The notes: generated from the sequence alone by a model not told the origin. 64,000 nucleotides of DNA from an uncultured Flavobacteriaceae bacterium (GCA_947497145.1 CANMFQ010000012.1:1-64000), one strand, 5' to 3'. Shown: positions 46,801 to 56,063, counted from the first letter of the stretch. A program made the numbers and translations.

Positions 46801-46955
46801 AACAAATAGAACAAAAACTATCAATGAAGGCCGAAAAAAATACACGAACACAAATAGCGTTGGATATTTTTAACAAAAAAACAAATACTATGAAATCAAC
46901 TGATGAATTACCAGTTGATGTACGCAATCTTTTATTGGCTGCGCAATCATTATAG
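43821..46955 (+). CDS. Exported DUF5107 protein with TPR repeats
   Basis: The frame opens at 43746 inside the previous gene, but ATG 43821 begins a signal peptide (MKNYSAQQNTYRLLIILWLL), so the protein has 1044 residues. A DUF5107 domain follows at about 45-330 (ENDYIKVMVLPEIGGKVWGA, GGIEFNFGIIGHHPS), a beta-sandwich resembling the galactose-mutarotase superfold, hence probably sugar-binding. From about 430 to the end it has many TPR helices. It is the last gene of the SusC/D locus, 28 bases after the CRTAC1-type gene. The catalytic role is unknown. Confidence 0.85.
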   Translation: MKNYSAQQNTYRLLIILWLLLSFTTGRSQSITIKEEVISIPTYDFGKGNPVPILAENPKIYPYFKFETYEQVSKNKDWKVVTLENDYIKVMVLPEIGGKVWGAIEKSTGEEFLYKNEVVKFRNIAMRGPWTSGGIEFNFGIIGHHPSTATPVDFITRTNADGSVSCIVANTDLPSNTNWTVEIRLEKDKAYFETNASWYNASPLTESYYNWMTAAAVASNDLEFFIPGNAYVEHGGNAHSWPIDDKNRDLSLYKNNNFGPSKSYHIVGEYNDFFGGYYHDRKFGFGQWAPYEEMPGQKLWLWALSRAGGIWEDLLTDSDGQYIEFQAGRLFDQYFPGDINPISQVGFDPFVMDRWSEIWFPYKEIGGMEDASKHGVLNVETNNGATTVGINALQQLNTKLHVKIDGQTYTENLALQPMQVFTKKFPASTTAKIEVSVDGTELSYTNDPEANAIKRPFHPDENLKISQSEQLYFDGCEALEYRAYALAHKKLSELITLDPSHQAGLVKLAELEYRRTNYDRALELANTVLRMDTYNSGANYMAGIAYRAKKDTINALESLGWAARDIKYRSVAFAQMAALYLADKNYDRAQIYAHKALDFNTYNMNARQVLLLTHSTLNNKEAFKKAADDILTIEPINHFVSLERGRVGDLNKTTAVSNIQNEFKEETLLSNALRYRELGFSQAALETLSLGFESPKNMLWKAYLIKEQKPEESTALLSKMLQKSVDFVFPYRRETIPVLEWAISINPHWKLQYYLAQNYIAVGLKDKGTRILNALENTPDAAVFYRFRAQMATANTEIKFPDAHIDLKRALELSPNDWKIWEENILLNNDIGNYEVAYSLSKKAYKKYPKNYAIGLAHAKSLLNNQRYAEILDVMANINVLPYEHANESREIYERAHLSVALAQINKKKYQKALTVLEKAKQWPEHIGVGKPYDADERAVDYLRAVVLEKLGKPAESKNLLTAIVDFTAKHADRNTPNHLFGLLAAKKTGKETQQIEQKLSMKAEKNTRTQIALDIFNKKTNTMKSTDELPVDVRNLLLAAQSL

Positions 46956-46975
46956 CCCTTATTAACTTTAACCTA

Positions 46976-47021
46976 AAATGCCTTAAAACATCATAATTTT
47001 ATGATGTTTTAAGGCATTTTT
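46976..47021 (+). terminator. Bidirectional terminator between the DUF5107 gene and ettA
   Basis: AATGCCTTAAAACATCATAA pairs with its mirror TTATGATGTTTTAAGGCATT around a very short loop, flanked by A- and T-tracts. It serves both convergent genes. Confidence 0.88.
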
Positions 47022-47043
47022 AATACTGTTACTTACAAAAAAC

Positions 47044-48735
47044 TTATCGAATAAGTTTTTTATACTTAATACGTTTTGGCATTAAATCACCACCAAGACG
47101 TTTCTTCTTATTCTCTTCATAGTCTGAGAAAGAACCTTCAAAGAAATATACTTGTGAATCCCCTTCAAAAGCAAGAATGTGTGTACAAATACGATCTAAA
47201 AACCAGCGATCATGCGAAATAACTACGGCGCAACCAGCAAAATTCTCTAAACCTTCCTCTAAAGCCCGTAAGGTATTAACATCCAAATCATTAGTAGGCT
47301 CATCCAACAGCAATACATTGCCTTCTTCTTTAAGTGTCATTGCCAAATGCAAGCGATTTCGCTCTCCCCCTGAGAGCATGCTTACCTTCTTATTCTGTTC
47401 GCTTCCTGAGAAATTAAAACGGCTTAAATAAGCTCTTGAATTGACCTGACGTCCACCCATCATTACCATTTCTTGTTCATCACTAAAGTTTTGCCAAATG
47501 GTTTTCTCGGGGTCAATGTTTGAATGACTTTGGTCTACATAAGCTATTTTAGCGGTTTCACCTACTTCAAATTCTCCTTTATCTGGCGTTTCTTCGCTCA
47601 TTATCATTCTAAAAATGGTGGTTTTACCAGCGCCATTAGGACCTATAATACCTACAATACCAGCTTGAGGTAAATTAAAGTTTAAGTCTTCATAGAGCAA
47701 CTTATCTCCGTAAGCCTTACTAACCCCCTTACATGCTATCACATTGGTACCTAAACGCGGTCCGTTGGGAATGTATATTTCTAACTTTTCGTCAAGTTGT
47801 TTTTGATCTTGACTCATCAGTTTGTCATAATTTTTCAAACGTGCCTTTTGCTTGGTTTGTCTTCCTTTCGCTCCTTGTCGTACCCATTCGAGCTCTCGCT
47901 CCAGTGTTTTCTGACGCTTAGAAGCAGACTTATTCTCTTGCGCTAATCGTTTCGATTTTTGATCAAGCCAGCTAGAGTAATTTCCCTTCCAAGGTATGCC
48001 TTCTCCCCTATCTAATTCTAATATCCATCCCGCAACATTATCTAAGAAATACCTATCGTGGGTAACGGCAATTACCGTTCCTTTGTATTGTGCTAAATGA
48101 TGCTCTAACCAATGTACAGATTCTGCATCTAAGTGGTTGGTAGGCTCATCAAGTAAAAGAATTTCGGGTTCTTGAAGCAATAGCCTACACAACGCTACTC
48201 GTCTTCTTTCACCGCCAGATAATACGCCTATTTTTTTATCAGAATCTGGCGTACGTAGTGCATCCATGGCAATTTCTAACTTGGTATCTAGTTCCCAAGC
48301 ATTTGAAGCATCTATTTGATCTTGTAATATTGCTTGCTTATCCATCAGCTTTTGCATCTTATCAGCATCTTCATACACTTCTGGCAAGCCAAACATATCA
48401 TTAATTTTGTTGTATTCATCAAGAATGGCAACCGTTTCGGCAACCCCTTCTTTAACGACTTCAAGCACCGTTTTATCCTCGTCTAATTGTGGTTCTTGCT
48501 CTAAATACCCTACTTTATATCCTGGAGAAAATACCACATCCCCTTGGTAATTTTTATCAATTCCCGCAATGATTTTTAATAAGGTAGATTTACCCGAGCC
48601 ATTAAGCCCCAAAATGCCAATTTTAGCACCATAAAAGAAACTTAAATATATATTTTTAAGAACAGGAGTGTTCGCCGATTTATAGGTCTTAGTAACCCCT
48701 GACATAGAAAAAATAACCTTCTTATCGTCAGACAT
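47044..48735 (-). CDS. ettA: Energy-dependent translational throttle protein EttA (ABC-F)
   Basis: The 563-residue protein has two ABC domains: Walker A GLNGSGKS (43-50) with LSGGERRRVALCRLLL and LLLDEPTNHLD, then GPNGAGKT (365-372) with LSGGERNRLHLA. The arm/linker between them (about 255-325, QKARLKNYDKLM) and the ABC-F layout with no membrane domain match EttA. It binds the ribosomal E-site and adjusts the first elongation step in response to the ATP/ADP ratio. It is a single gene. Confidence 0.95.
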   Translation of the reverse strand: MSDDKKVIFSMSGVTKTYKSANTPVLKNIYLSFFYGAKIGILGLNGSGKSTLLKIIAGIDKNYQGDVVFSPGYKVGYLEQEPQLDEDKTVLEVVKEGVAETVAILDEYNKINDMFGLPEVYEDADKMQKLMDKQAILQDQIDASNAWELDTKLEIAMDALRTPDSDKKIGVLSGGERRRVALCRLLLQEPEILLLDEPTNHLDAESVHWLEHHLAQYKGTVIAVTHDRYFLDNVAGWILELDRGEGIPWKGNYSSWLDQKSKRLAQENKSASKRQKTLERELEWVRQGAKGRQTKQKARLKNYDKLMSQDQKQLDEKLEIYIPNGPRLGTNVIACKGVSKAYGDKLLYEDLNFNLPQAGIVGIIGPNGAGKTTIFRMIMSEETPDKGEFEVGETAKIAYVDQSHSNIDPEKTIWQNFSDEQEMVMMGGRQVNSRAYLSRFNFSGSEQNKKVSMLSGGERNRLHLAMTLKEEGNVLLLDEPTNDLDVNTLRALEEGLENFAGCAVVISHDRWFLDRICTHILAFEGDSQVYFFEGSFSDYEENKKKRLGGDLMPKRIKYKKLIR

Positions 48736-48819
48736 AATAAAAATAATAGATTAATAAATTAATGAAAAGGCATTTTTCTTTCGAAAAAATCACTGCCTAT
48801 GTTTTATATTTTGAAGCTT

Positions 48820-49002
48820 TTAAACCCTACCTTTTAGTGCATTAAACACCCAAGCAATAGCAAAAAAACCAAAGCCTACTGCGGCAAAACCCCAACCAGC
48901 GACATCGTCATAACGAAAGGCTCCTAATGCAATAAGTGCACAACCAACAAAAATCATTATAAAGGTTGCCCAAGCAAGTACCGTATTTTTATTCATTCCC
49001 AT
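48820..49002 (-). CDS. Small two-helix membrane protein (CAL67264 type)
   Basis: The 60-residue protein (MNKNTVLAWATFIMIFVGC, then ALGAFRYDDVAGWGFAAVGF) has two transmembrane helices and a short basic tail. It resembles a highly conserved Flavobacteriaceae family known by the locus tag CAL67264; the assignment is from memory. The role is unknown. It lies upstream of ettA, 85 bases away, in the same direction, and may be co-transcribed. Confidence 0.75.
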   Translation of the reverse strand: MGMNKNTVLAWATFIMIFVGCALIALGAFRYDDVAGWGFAAVGFGFFAIAWVFNALKGRV

Positions 49003-49080
49003 AGTTTCAATTTAATTTGGTTTTTTCGCAAGGTCAAATATCGGAAAAAATAGATGAACTACTAACCTCATTTGGCAACT

Positions 49081-50064
49081 TTATCTTTCAAAAGGAAAAA
49101 CAACTCCCGAACAGGAACGTACCTCATCTAAAAGCCTAATCAAATCAATACTATTTTGATGAGACCACAAGGCACTCTCCAATTTTTGTGCTTGTAAGCA
49201 TTTGTGCGTCTCTTCAATTTCATAGGTGTAACCAAACCCCTGTGTGGGTAAATCATATCTTTCTTGCTTATCACCAACATGCAATGTAAAACCCTCCGCC
49301 TCGTGCCATCGAGGGTCGATGAAAATAGCACCTTTTTCTCCTTGTATTTCAGCTTCCATCTTTGAATTTGACGTCAGCCCGCTATACAAAATTGCCTGCG
49401 CCTCTTCATAATCAAAAATCATGGACGTTTGTACCTCAACACCTGTTTTATAAAAATTTGACTTAGACTGAATACTACGAGGCTTTCCTAAGATCAAATA
49501 GGCTAAAAAAATAGGATATATACCAATATCTAAAATGGAGCCCCCAGCCAAATCTGGATTCAAAATTCGCCCCTCTTCTGCCCTGTCCAATCCGTAAAAA
49601 GCAAAATCTGCATGTATATATCCCACTTTACCTAGTTGGCCTTCCTCAATAATTTGCTTTATTTTAAATATCGAAGGATTAAACCTACTCCACAACGCCT
49701 CCATTAAAAACACCTTATTTTCTTTGGCTACAGCAATCATTTCCTGCACCTCAGTTAAATTGATTCCAAGCGGTTTTTCGCACAAAACATGCTTACCGCT
49801 TTGCATGGCTTTTATAGCCCACTCTTTATGCCCTATGTGCGGTGTGGCGATGTAAATCACTGATACAGCATCACAGTTAAAAAGAGCTTCGTAGCTTCCA
49901 AAAACCTCCTCAACTTCATATTCCTTAGCAAAGGCCTGAGCCCGTTCTATGTTACGAGATGCTACCGCTACAAGTTTACCGTCTTTGGACAATTTTAAAT
50001 CGTTGGCAAATTTTCTTGCTATATTACCGGGCCCTAGTATACCCCAACCAATTGTATCTTTCAT
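49081..50064 (-). CDS. Cytoplasmic Gfo/Idh/MocA-family oxidoreductase
   Basis: The 327-residue enzyme has a Rossmann domain (IGWGILGPGNIARKFANDL), the LCEKPLGINL lysine motif and C-terminal GGSILDIGIYPIFLAYLIL. No signal peptide is present, so unlike the two other Gfo/Idh proteins here it acts in the cytoplasm. It resembles dihydrodiol or xylose dehydrogenases (NADP-dependent), but the substrate is not readable. The 330-base region to the right separates it from the divergent carboxylase gene. Confidence 0.88.
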   Translation of the reverse strand: MKDTIGWGILGPGNIARKFANDLKLSKDGKLVAVASRNIERAQAFAKEYEVEEVFGSYEALFNCDAVSVIYIATPHIGHKEWAIKAMQSGKHVLCEKPLGINLTEVQEMIAVAKENKVFLMEALWSRFNPSIFKIKQIIEEGQLGKVGYIHADFAFYGLDRAEEGRILNPDLAGGSILDIGIYPIFLAYLILGKPRSIQSKSNFYKTGVEVQTSMIFDYEEAQAILYSGLTSNSKMEAEIQGEKGAIFIDPRWHEAEGFTLHVGDKQERYDLPTQGFGYTYEIEETHKCLQAQKLESALWSHQNSIDLIRLLDEVRSCSGVVFPFER

Positions 50065-50394
50065 TACAGTGTGTTATTTTCATTTTAAAAACTCCAAATT
50101 GCCCTCTTATTTATTTCAATTTGTTTAAACCCGCTTTGTGTAATAGAAATTCTATTGCGAAGATCCAAATCATAATCCAGGTTAAAAGTAATCATTTTAG
50201 CTGTTTTAATTTATAAGGAATGCCAAACCTCTTGTAATTTAAGGCAATACCCACACTTGACATGACATCTTACGTATAATTATTAGCATGCTATACTATG
50301 AAAAATTACGTTTTATATGGATAATTTAGGTTCAAAGTGTGTTTCCATTATTCACGTTACTTATCTTTATGCCATAAATTGAAACAACACATCT
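50065..50394. other. Divergent intergenic region
   Basis: It lies between the Gfo/Idh gene and the acyl-CoA carboxylase gene. No ORF or terminator was found. TTATCTTTATG near 50370 resembles a -7 box with one mismatch. Confidence 0.35.
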
Positions 50395-52023
50395 ATGGAT
50401 CTTAACTTCAACAAAAACGAAGATCACAATAAATTACTAGTATCTGAACTTAAAAAACGACTTGCCCAAGTAAAATTAGGTGGTGGTAAAAGTCGTATTG
50501 AAAAACAACACGCAAAGGGTAAAATGAGTGCTCGAGAGCGTACTGCTTATCTGCTAGATGACGATGCCGAAAGTGTAGAAATAGGCGCCTTTGTTGGAGA
50601 TGGAATGTATGAAGAGCATGGCGGGTGCCCTTCTGGTGGTGTGGTAGTAAAAATAGGCCATATAAAAGGCAAGCAGTGTATTGTAGTAGCCAATGATGCT
50701 ACTGTAAAAGCCGGTGCATGGTTTCCTATTACGGCTAAGAAAAATTTAAGAGCACAAGAAATTGCTATAGAAAATAGATTACCAATTATTTATTTAGTTG
50801 ATAGCGCAGGAGTATATCTACCTATGCAGGATGAAATTTTTCCGGACAAAGAGCATTTTGGGCGTATTTTTAGAAACAATGCCGTAATGAGCAGTATGGG
50901 AATTACCCAAATTTCTGCTGTTATGGGAAGCTGCGTCGCAGGAGGTGCTTACCTGCCTATTATGAGCGACGAAGCCTTAATTGTTGACAAAACCGGAAGT
51001 ATTTTCTTAGCGGGAAGTTATCTGGTAAAGGCTGCTATAGGCGAGTCTATTGATAATGAAACCTTAGGTGGTGCCACTACACACTGCGAAATTAGTGGCG
51101 TTACAGATTATAAGGCGAAAGACGATGCCGCCGCTCTAGATACTATTAAGAACATAGTAGGTAAGATTGGTGATTTTGACAAAGCAGGTTATAACCGTAT
51201 TGAAGCTGTAAAACCCAAAGAAAATCCTCAAGATCTCTATGGGGTGCTACCCAAACTGCGACATGAGCAATACGACATGTTGGAGATTATCAATAAATTG
51301 GTTGACAACTCAGATTTTGAAGAATATAAAAAAGACTACGGAAAAACCATACTTACGGGTTATGCACGTATTGATGGATGGGCAGTTGGTATTGTTGCCA
51401 ACCAACGCAAGGTGGTAAAAAATGCTAAAGGTGAAATGCAATTTGGAGGAGTGATTTACTCAGATTCAGCAGATAAAGCCACCCGATTTATTGCGAATTG
51501 TAATCAGAAAAAAATTCCGTTGGTTTTTTTACAAGATGTCACTGGGTTTATGGTAGGAAGCAAAAGTGAACACGGAGGCATTATAAAAGATGGAGCTAAA
51601 ATGGTGAATGCCGTGAGTAATTCTGTAGTACCAAAATTCACCGTTGTAATCGGAAACAGCTATGGAGCTGGAAACTATGCCATGTGTGGCAAGGCGTATG
51701 ACCCGCGTTTCATTGTAGCATGGCCAAGTGCAGAACTTGCTGTAATGAGTGGTAACTCTGCTGCTAAAGTACTCTTACAAATTGAAACAGCCTCATTAAA
51801 AAAGAAAGGCGAAACGATTACTCCAGAAAAAGAAGCCGAACTTTTTAATAAAATAAAAGACCGATACGACAAGCAAGTTTCTCCCTATTATGCAGCAGCT
51901 CGTTTATGGACCGATGCCATCATTGAACCCACAGAAACCCGCAAATGGATTGCTATGGGAATTGAGGCTGCCAACCATGCACCTATTGAAAAACCATTTA
52001 ATTTGGGCGTTTTGCAGGTGTAG
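50395..52023 (+). CDS. Acyl-CoA carboxylase beta subunit (carboxyltransferase)
   Basis: The 542-residue protein matches the propionyl-/methylcrotonyl-CoA carboxylase beta group over its full length: KMSARERTAYLLDDDA, the N-domain YLVDSAGVYLPMQ, oxyanion MGSCVAGGAYLPIMSDEAL, and the C-domain FLQDVTGFMVG and GNSYGAGNYAMCGKAY. It moves the carboxyl group from carboxybiotin to an acyl-CoA. The YLPMQ spacing and TGFMVG suit the methylcrotonyl-CoA (leucine degradation) subgroup slightly better than propionyl-CoA, but this is not decisive. The biotin-bearing alpha subunit is not adjacent. Confidence 0.92.
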   Translation: MDLNFNKNEDHNKLLVSELKKRLAQVKLGGGKSRIEKQHAKGKMSARERTAYLLDDDAESVEIGAFVGDGMYEEHGGCPSGGVVVKIGHIKGKQCIVVANDATVKAGAWFPITAKKNLRAQEIAIENRLPIIYLVDSAGVYLPMQDEIFPDKEHFGRIFRNNAVMSSMGITQISAVMGSCVAGGAYLPIMSDEALIVDKTGSIFLAGSYLVKAAIGESIDNETLGGATTHCEISGVTDYKAKDDAAALDTIKNIVGKIGDFDKAGYNRIEAVKPKENPQDLYGVLPKLRHEQYDMLEIINKLVDNSDFEEYKKDYGKTILTGYARIDGWAVGIVANQRKVVKNAKGEMQFGGVIYSDSADKATRFIANCNQKKIPLVFLQDVTGFMVGSKSEHGGIIKDGAKMVNAVSNSVVPKFTVVIGNSYGAGNYAMCGKAYDPRFIVAWPSAELAVMSGNSAAKVLLQIETASLKKKGETITPEKEAELFNKIKDRYDKQVSPYYAAARLWTDAIIEPTETRKWIAMGIEAANHAPIEKPFNLGVLQV

Positions 52024-52392
52024 TTGAACTCGTTTTATATGTTTGAATTCTATAGGAGATTTAAAAAGTCCATGAAATGTGATCTTTCCAAAGTTTAAGG
52101 GGCTATTACTAGTGTCTAAAAACCAAAATATCTATTTTCTAAACTTTAACATTAAACCGCTATTGTGGTAATTAAAAACCGCCAAGGAGTGGTTACTTTT
52201 TTAATGATTTTAAATGAATTTCATTTAACCTAGTAGAAATTATTAATTAAAAGCCCCTGAAAAACTAGGATTTTAATATTGTAAAAGTATATTTTTTTCT
52301 CTCTATTAATTCTTTAATTATTTTCGCAATAAGATATAAATCAGTACTTATTATACAGGATAGTTTTAAAAAACTAAAACACGAATTTAAAA
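52024..52392. other. Convergent intergenic region
   Basis: It is 369 bases between convergent stops. Only an imperfect hairpin near 52170-52200 (AACCGCC...GTGGTT) followed by a T-run could be a terminator. No ORF was found. Confidence 0.35.
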
Positions 52393-54567
52393 TTAGCGAA
52401 TAGGTATTTTTGTAATTATTCTTTCGTTATCAATATTATTAAAACGAAAAACTTCTTGTGTTTCATATTGCCCTGCTTGACCAAAATAATATTGAACAAC
52501 ACATTTAATGAATAACGGTTTACGCTCATTATTTGCAAAAGTTCTTACGTTAATATACCAATCTCCTTTCTGTGCGTTCGACAACAAAAACTCCTCTATT
52601 TGAAAGCCCTTTTGTAATTCCTTCTGAATACGATTACTATTCTCCTTTTTTGAATGTGACCATTTTGAAATTTTTTTATCTGGCGATATAAACTCAATCT
52701 CAAATTCAGTATTAGAATCATTCCATTCTAAAAGAACTCTAGCATCATACCTCACTTCAGTCTTATACTTATCAGATACCATTGATATATTTACATCTTT
52801 ACCATACCTATAAACAAAATTTTTAAGTTCAAGAGTCACAATATCCTTTAATGAAGGAATATCTAATGTAGGTTGAAAACCAGGTTTTAAAATTTTTAGA
52901 TACCAATTTAAACCATCTTTTAAATTTCCTACTTGAACATTGCTGTTGGCTACATTTCTATAAGATTGAAGTTTAGAACCATCTAATGATAATATTCTAG
53001 TATAAATATCAAGAGCTTCCTTATACCTACCAGCCTCTTGATGATAATATGCTATGATCGTCAATATTGAAATATCATCAGTAACATTTTCCAAAGCAGA
53101 GTTCAATATATCCCTTGCAAGTTCAGCATTCGCTACTTTAAAAAGATTATAAACATCAATAAAATAATAAGGGTCATTAATGTAACTATTACGCTGTTCT
53201 AAATATACTTTATAGGAATCAGAAACCGTTTCCTCTTGTTCCAATACTTTCAAATAATGTCTATTAAGCTTGTCCTTCTCAACAATAAGACTCCCTGTAA
53301 AGTTATTATCTCTTAAAAGTGCCCGATCATATACTTCTTTCCCTTCGCCTTTAGAAACAGCTGTCGTTCCATATCTTGTTTTAATTATAATAACTCCATT
53401 TGAACCTTCCCCTCCATATCTATTGGCAGCTGCCAATCCTTTAAGAACCTCCACCGAAACAATATCATTGGGATTTACCATTTTTAGAATATCAACATTA
53501 ATTTGAGTTGTTAAGCTAGAATTAGCCCTAGGCATTGGAGCTCCATCAACTATAATTAAGGGGTAGTTATTCTGAGTAATACTTGAAAATCCACGAATAA
53601 TAGCTCTACTTAATCCTTCTTTATTAGTTTGAACCCCTGAAAATTTACCAACAACCGATTCATTAACAGAACTTCCAATTATCGTAAAATCCTCATTATC
53701 AATTTTTTGCACCCCTCCATAGCTAAGTGTTTTTGCCTTTGGCAGCCACTTAATCTTTTCATTTCCTACAACAACAACCTCTTCTAAATTTTCTAGTGAC
53801 TCCTCTAAATTAATTTCTACAAAATTTGAAACATTCGCTACTGAAATTTCAACAGTTTGCTTTCCTAGTAATTTAACAACAAGAGTATCAGTATCTTCAG
53901 TCTCTATTGCAAACTCTCCGTTTTTATTAGTTAACGTACCTTTACTCTTTCCCTGAATAATAACTGCTGCATCTTCAACTGGACCATTTTCATCTTTAAC
54001 TAGACCATTTAACACCATAGTACTAGTATCTTTCATGTTGGCTTTAACTCCTATATTATCTTTACTTCTTTCTGGAACAAGCATATGATAATTACCATTA
54101 GAATACAAGGACAGCCTTTCCAGCTTGGCATTACAGTCTCCAGTTGCACAAACTATATCCATTTTAGATTTACCATAATGCAATTTAAGTTCCTGCAATC
54201 TCGAGTGTCCATCGGTAAAAAATACGGAAGGCACATCGCTATCTTCTGATAGCAAAAAACTAAAATCCGAAATACCTTCATAAGTCAAGTTTGATAAAAA
54301 TAGTTTTAGAGGTTGTAAATTCTTATCAACAACAGTAAATTCTTTAGTATCCCTTATTCTATTAGAAAAGGTTACTACAACGACCTCCTTTACATCATTT
54401 TGTTTAAAAAAAGTATCAAGAAACTTCAATTCCTTTTCTACATCTCTTTTTTCCATTGAAAAGGATACATCCCAGTACAACTTTACACTATTAAAATTGA
54501 TACTAGATTGGCTAAAAATGCAACAAGAGCATAAAGCAAAAAAGAAACTAACTACTAACTTTATCAT
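52393..54567 (-). CDS. Fusion of vWA-like, carboxypeptidase-like, TonB-plug, TPR and DUF2135-like domains
   Basis: The 724-residue exported protein has a signal peptide (about 1-20), a von Willebrand A-like domain (about 25-170) with the MIDAS motif DVSFS (Asp33, Ser35, Ser37), and a carboxypeptidase-like beta-sandwich (about 183-255, MVLNGLVKDENGPVEDAAVI). A TonB-plug domain (about 260-400) follows, with LEEVVVVGNEKI, LIIVDGAPM and the SusC-like SNGVIIIKT. TPR-like helices (about 465-575) and a C-terminal DUF2135-like domain (about 620-720) complete it. No beta-barrel follows the plug, so it cannot be a transporter by itself. It lies 10 bases downstream of the M24 peptidase gene. Confidence 0.8.
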   Translation of the reverse strand: MIKLVVSFFFALCSCCIFSQSSINFNSVKLYWDVSFSMEKRDVEKELKFLDTFFKQNDVKEVVVVTFSNRIRDTKEFTVVDKNLQPLKLFLSNLTYEGISDFSFLLSEDSDVPSVFFTDGHSRLQELKLHYGKSKMDIVCATGDCNAKLERLSLYSNGNYHMLVPERSKDNIGVKANMKDTSTMVLNGLVKDENGPVEDAAVIIQGKSKGTLTNKNGEFAIETEDTDTLVVKLLGKQTVEISVANVSNFVEINLEESLENLEEVVVVGNEKIKWLPKAKTLSYGGVQKIDNEDFTIIGSSVNESVVGKFSGVQTNKEGLSRAIIRGFSSITQNNYPLIIVDGAPMPRANSSLTTQINVDILKMVNPNDIVSVEVLKGLAAANRYGGEGSNGVIIIKTRYGTTAVSKGEGKEVYDRALLRDNNFTGSLIVEKDKLNRHYLKVLEQEETVSDSYKVYLEQRNSYINDPYYFIDVYNLFKVANAELARDILNSALENVTDDISILTIIAYYHQEAGRYKEALDIYTRILSLDGSKLQSYRNVANSNVQVGNLKDGLNWYLKILKPGFQPTLDIPSLKDIVTLELKNFVYRYGKDVNISMVSDKYKTEVRYDARVLLEWNDSNTEFEIEFISPDKKISKWSHSKKENSNRIQKELQKGFQIEEFLLSNAQKGDWYINVRTFANNERKPLFIKCVVQYYFGQAGQYETQEVFRFNNIDNERIITKIPIR

Positions 54568-54577
54568 ACGCTTAATT

Positions 54578-55924
54578 TTAATTCCCTTGATGCGCCTTAA
54601 CTCGTGGTATCAAAAGCAATTGTGTTTGCCTACCATTTACGTACCTAAAGCCATCTGGTCCATAAAAACCAGCTTCTTCAAGCATAATACGAATATCACG
54701 TTTCCATTCAGGAATGGTGATTGTAGTATTCAATTCAATAGCATAGACGGTGTTTGGATTAAGCGGATAATTCTCGCCATCATCTTTCATTACACCTCCC
54801 TGAGCGTCCCACATGCCAATGGTAGTACCCGCAGAGTGACCATACAAACCTAGTGGATGTGTATAAATTGAAGGTCGCAAGCCAGCAGCCTTAGCTTCTT
54901 GCAATGCCCTAGCTAATATTTCATTTCCTGTTCTGCCTGCTATCATATTTGTTGTTAAGAAATCTTGTACACGATTACCATCTTTTAGGCCATCTACCAA
55001 AAATTTAGGTGCTTCCTTTTCTTCGGGTTTTAATACATAAGCCAACTCTTGACAGTCGGTATTTAAACGCAAATAGGTAATTCCAAAATCACAATGCAAC
55101 AAATCACCTGGTACAATAACCATGTCCTCTGGTCGTCCAGAAAAAGAATAGAGGTGTGATACCAATTCCTCACTGGTACGCTGTACATCAACCGTTGGGT
55201 GAAACCAAGTTTCTAAGCCTAAATCGGTAACTTTTTGACGCATCCACCACTCTACTTCGGTGGTGGTGGTAATGCCTGGCGTAATTACCTTTTCTGAAAA
55301 TGCTTCGGCAATAATGTCATGAGTAATATCAACCAATTGGTTGTAAATAATCATCTCACGCTCTGTTCGTGTCTCTATCCATCGCACTGCCAATTGCTCT
55401 GCTGATACTACTTTTGAATGGGCTTTTTTGGGGAGGTACCGCATAAATTCATCGTAATCAGTTTTATCGAGGCCGTCAGCAATATTGTGGTCTTTAGAAA
55501 AATTCAATCCTATTTTCTTTGGATTTCGTTCTGCTATCAATTGCATCAACCTTTTCCATTGGTCGGGTTCTTTCTCCTTATCCCAAGCAGATTTTATCTC
55601 CTTTCCTACATCATACCGAGCTACGGCCAATTTTTCAATGGTATTTTTGGCCTTATCTCTATAAAATAATAAAATGGTTCGTCTACGCGCATTTAACCAA
55701 GTAGCGGGAAGCATGGTTCTTAAAACAGGGTCTTCGTTGTACTCTCGCGAAATAACAATCCACATATCAATTGCTGCTGCATCCATCAGTGAAGGAAGGA
55801 GTTTGTTAAAACGATCGTCTAATATTTCATCAACCACCCGTGCTCTTTCAACTTCTGAAAGAATTTGTTGGGCATTCATTACACTTGAAATACATAAAAT
55901 TACTACTAATAAAAGGGTTCTCAT
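54578..55924 (-). CDS. Exported M24-family metallopeptidase (Xaa-Pro aminopeptidase-like)
   Basis: The 448-residue protein has a signal peptide (about 1-18, SSVMNAQ), an N-terminal creatinase-like domain to about residue 185, and a pita-bread catalytic domain. The five metal ligands fit Asp279 (HCDFG), Asp290 (NTDCQ), His363 (YGHSAG), Glu397 (YAIELN) and Glu416 or 417 (MLEEAGF). It would remove N-terminal residues next to proline, in the periplasm. It probably shares a transcript with the vWA/plug fusion gene. Confidence 0.9.
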   Translation of the reverse strand: MRTLLLVVILCISSVMNAQQILSEVERARVVDEILDDRFNKLLPSLMDAAAIDMWIVISREYNEDPVLRTMLPATWLNARRRTILLFYRDKAKNTIEKLAVARYDVGKEIKSAWDKEKEPDQWKRLMQLIAERNPKKIGLNFSKDHNIADGLDKTDYDEFMRYLPKKAHSKVVSAEQLAVRWIETRTEREMIIYNQLVDITHDIIAEAFSEKVITPGITTTTEVEWWMRQKVTDLGLETWFHPTVDVQRTSEELVSHLYSFSGRPEDMVIVPGDLLHCDFGITYLRLNTDCQELAYVLKPEEKEAPKFLVDGLKDGNRVQDFLTTNMIAGRTGNEILARALQEAKAAGLRPSIYTHPLGLYGHSAGTTIGMWDAQGGVMKDDGENYPLNPNTVYAIELNTTITIPEWKRDIRIMLEEAGFYGPDGFRYVNGRQTQLLLIPRVKAHQGN

Positions 55925-56063
55925 AGTTTTTGGTTTTGCTTTACACTGAACTCATCTTGACTTTTTTTTTACCTAGGCAAAAAATGTCTAAAAATCCTGA
56001 ATTTCAAAGCGGCAGGAGCATAAAAATACAAAATTATAAAAGTAACATCCTTTATGCTGAGCG

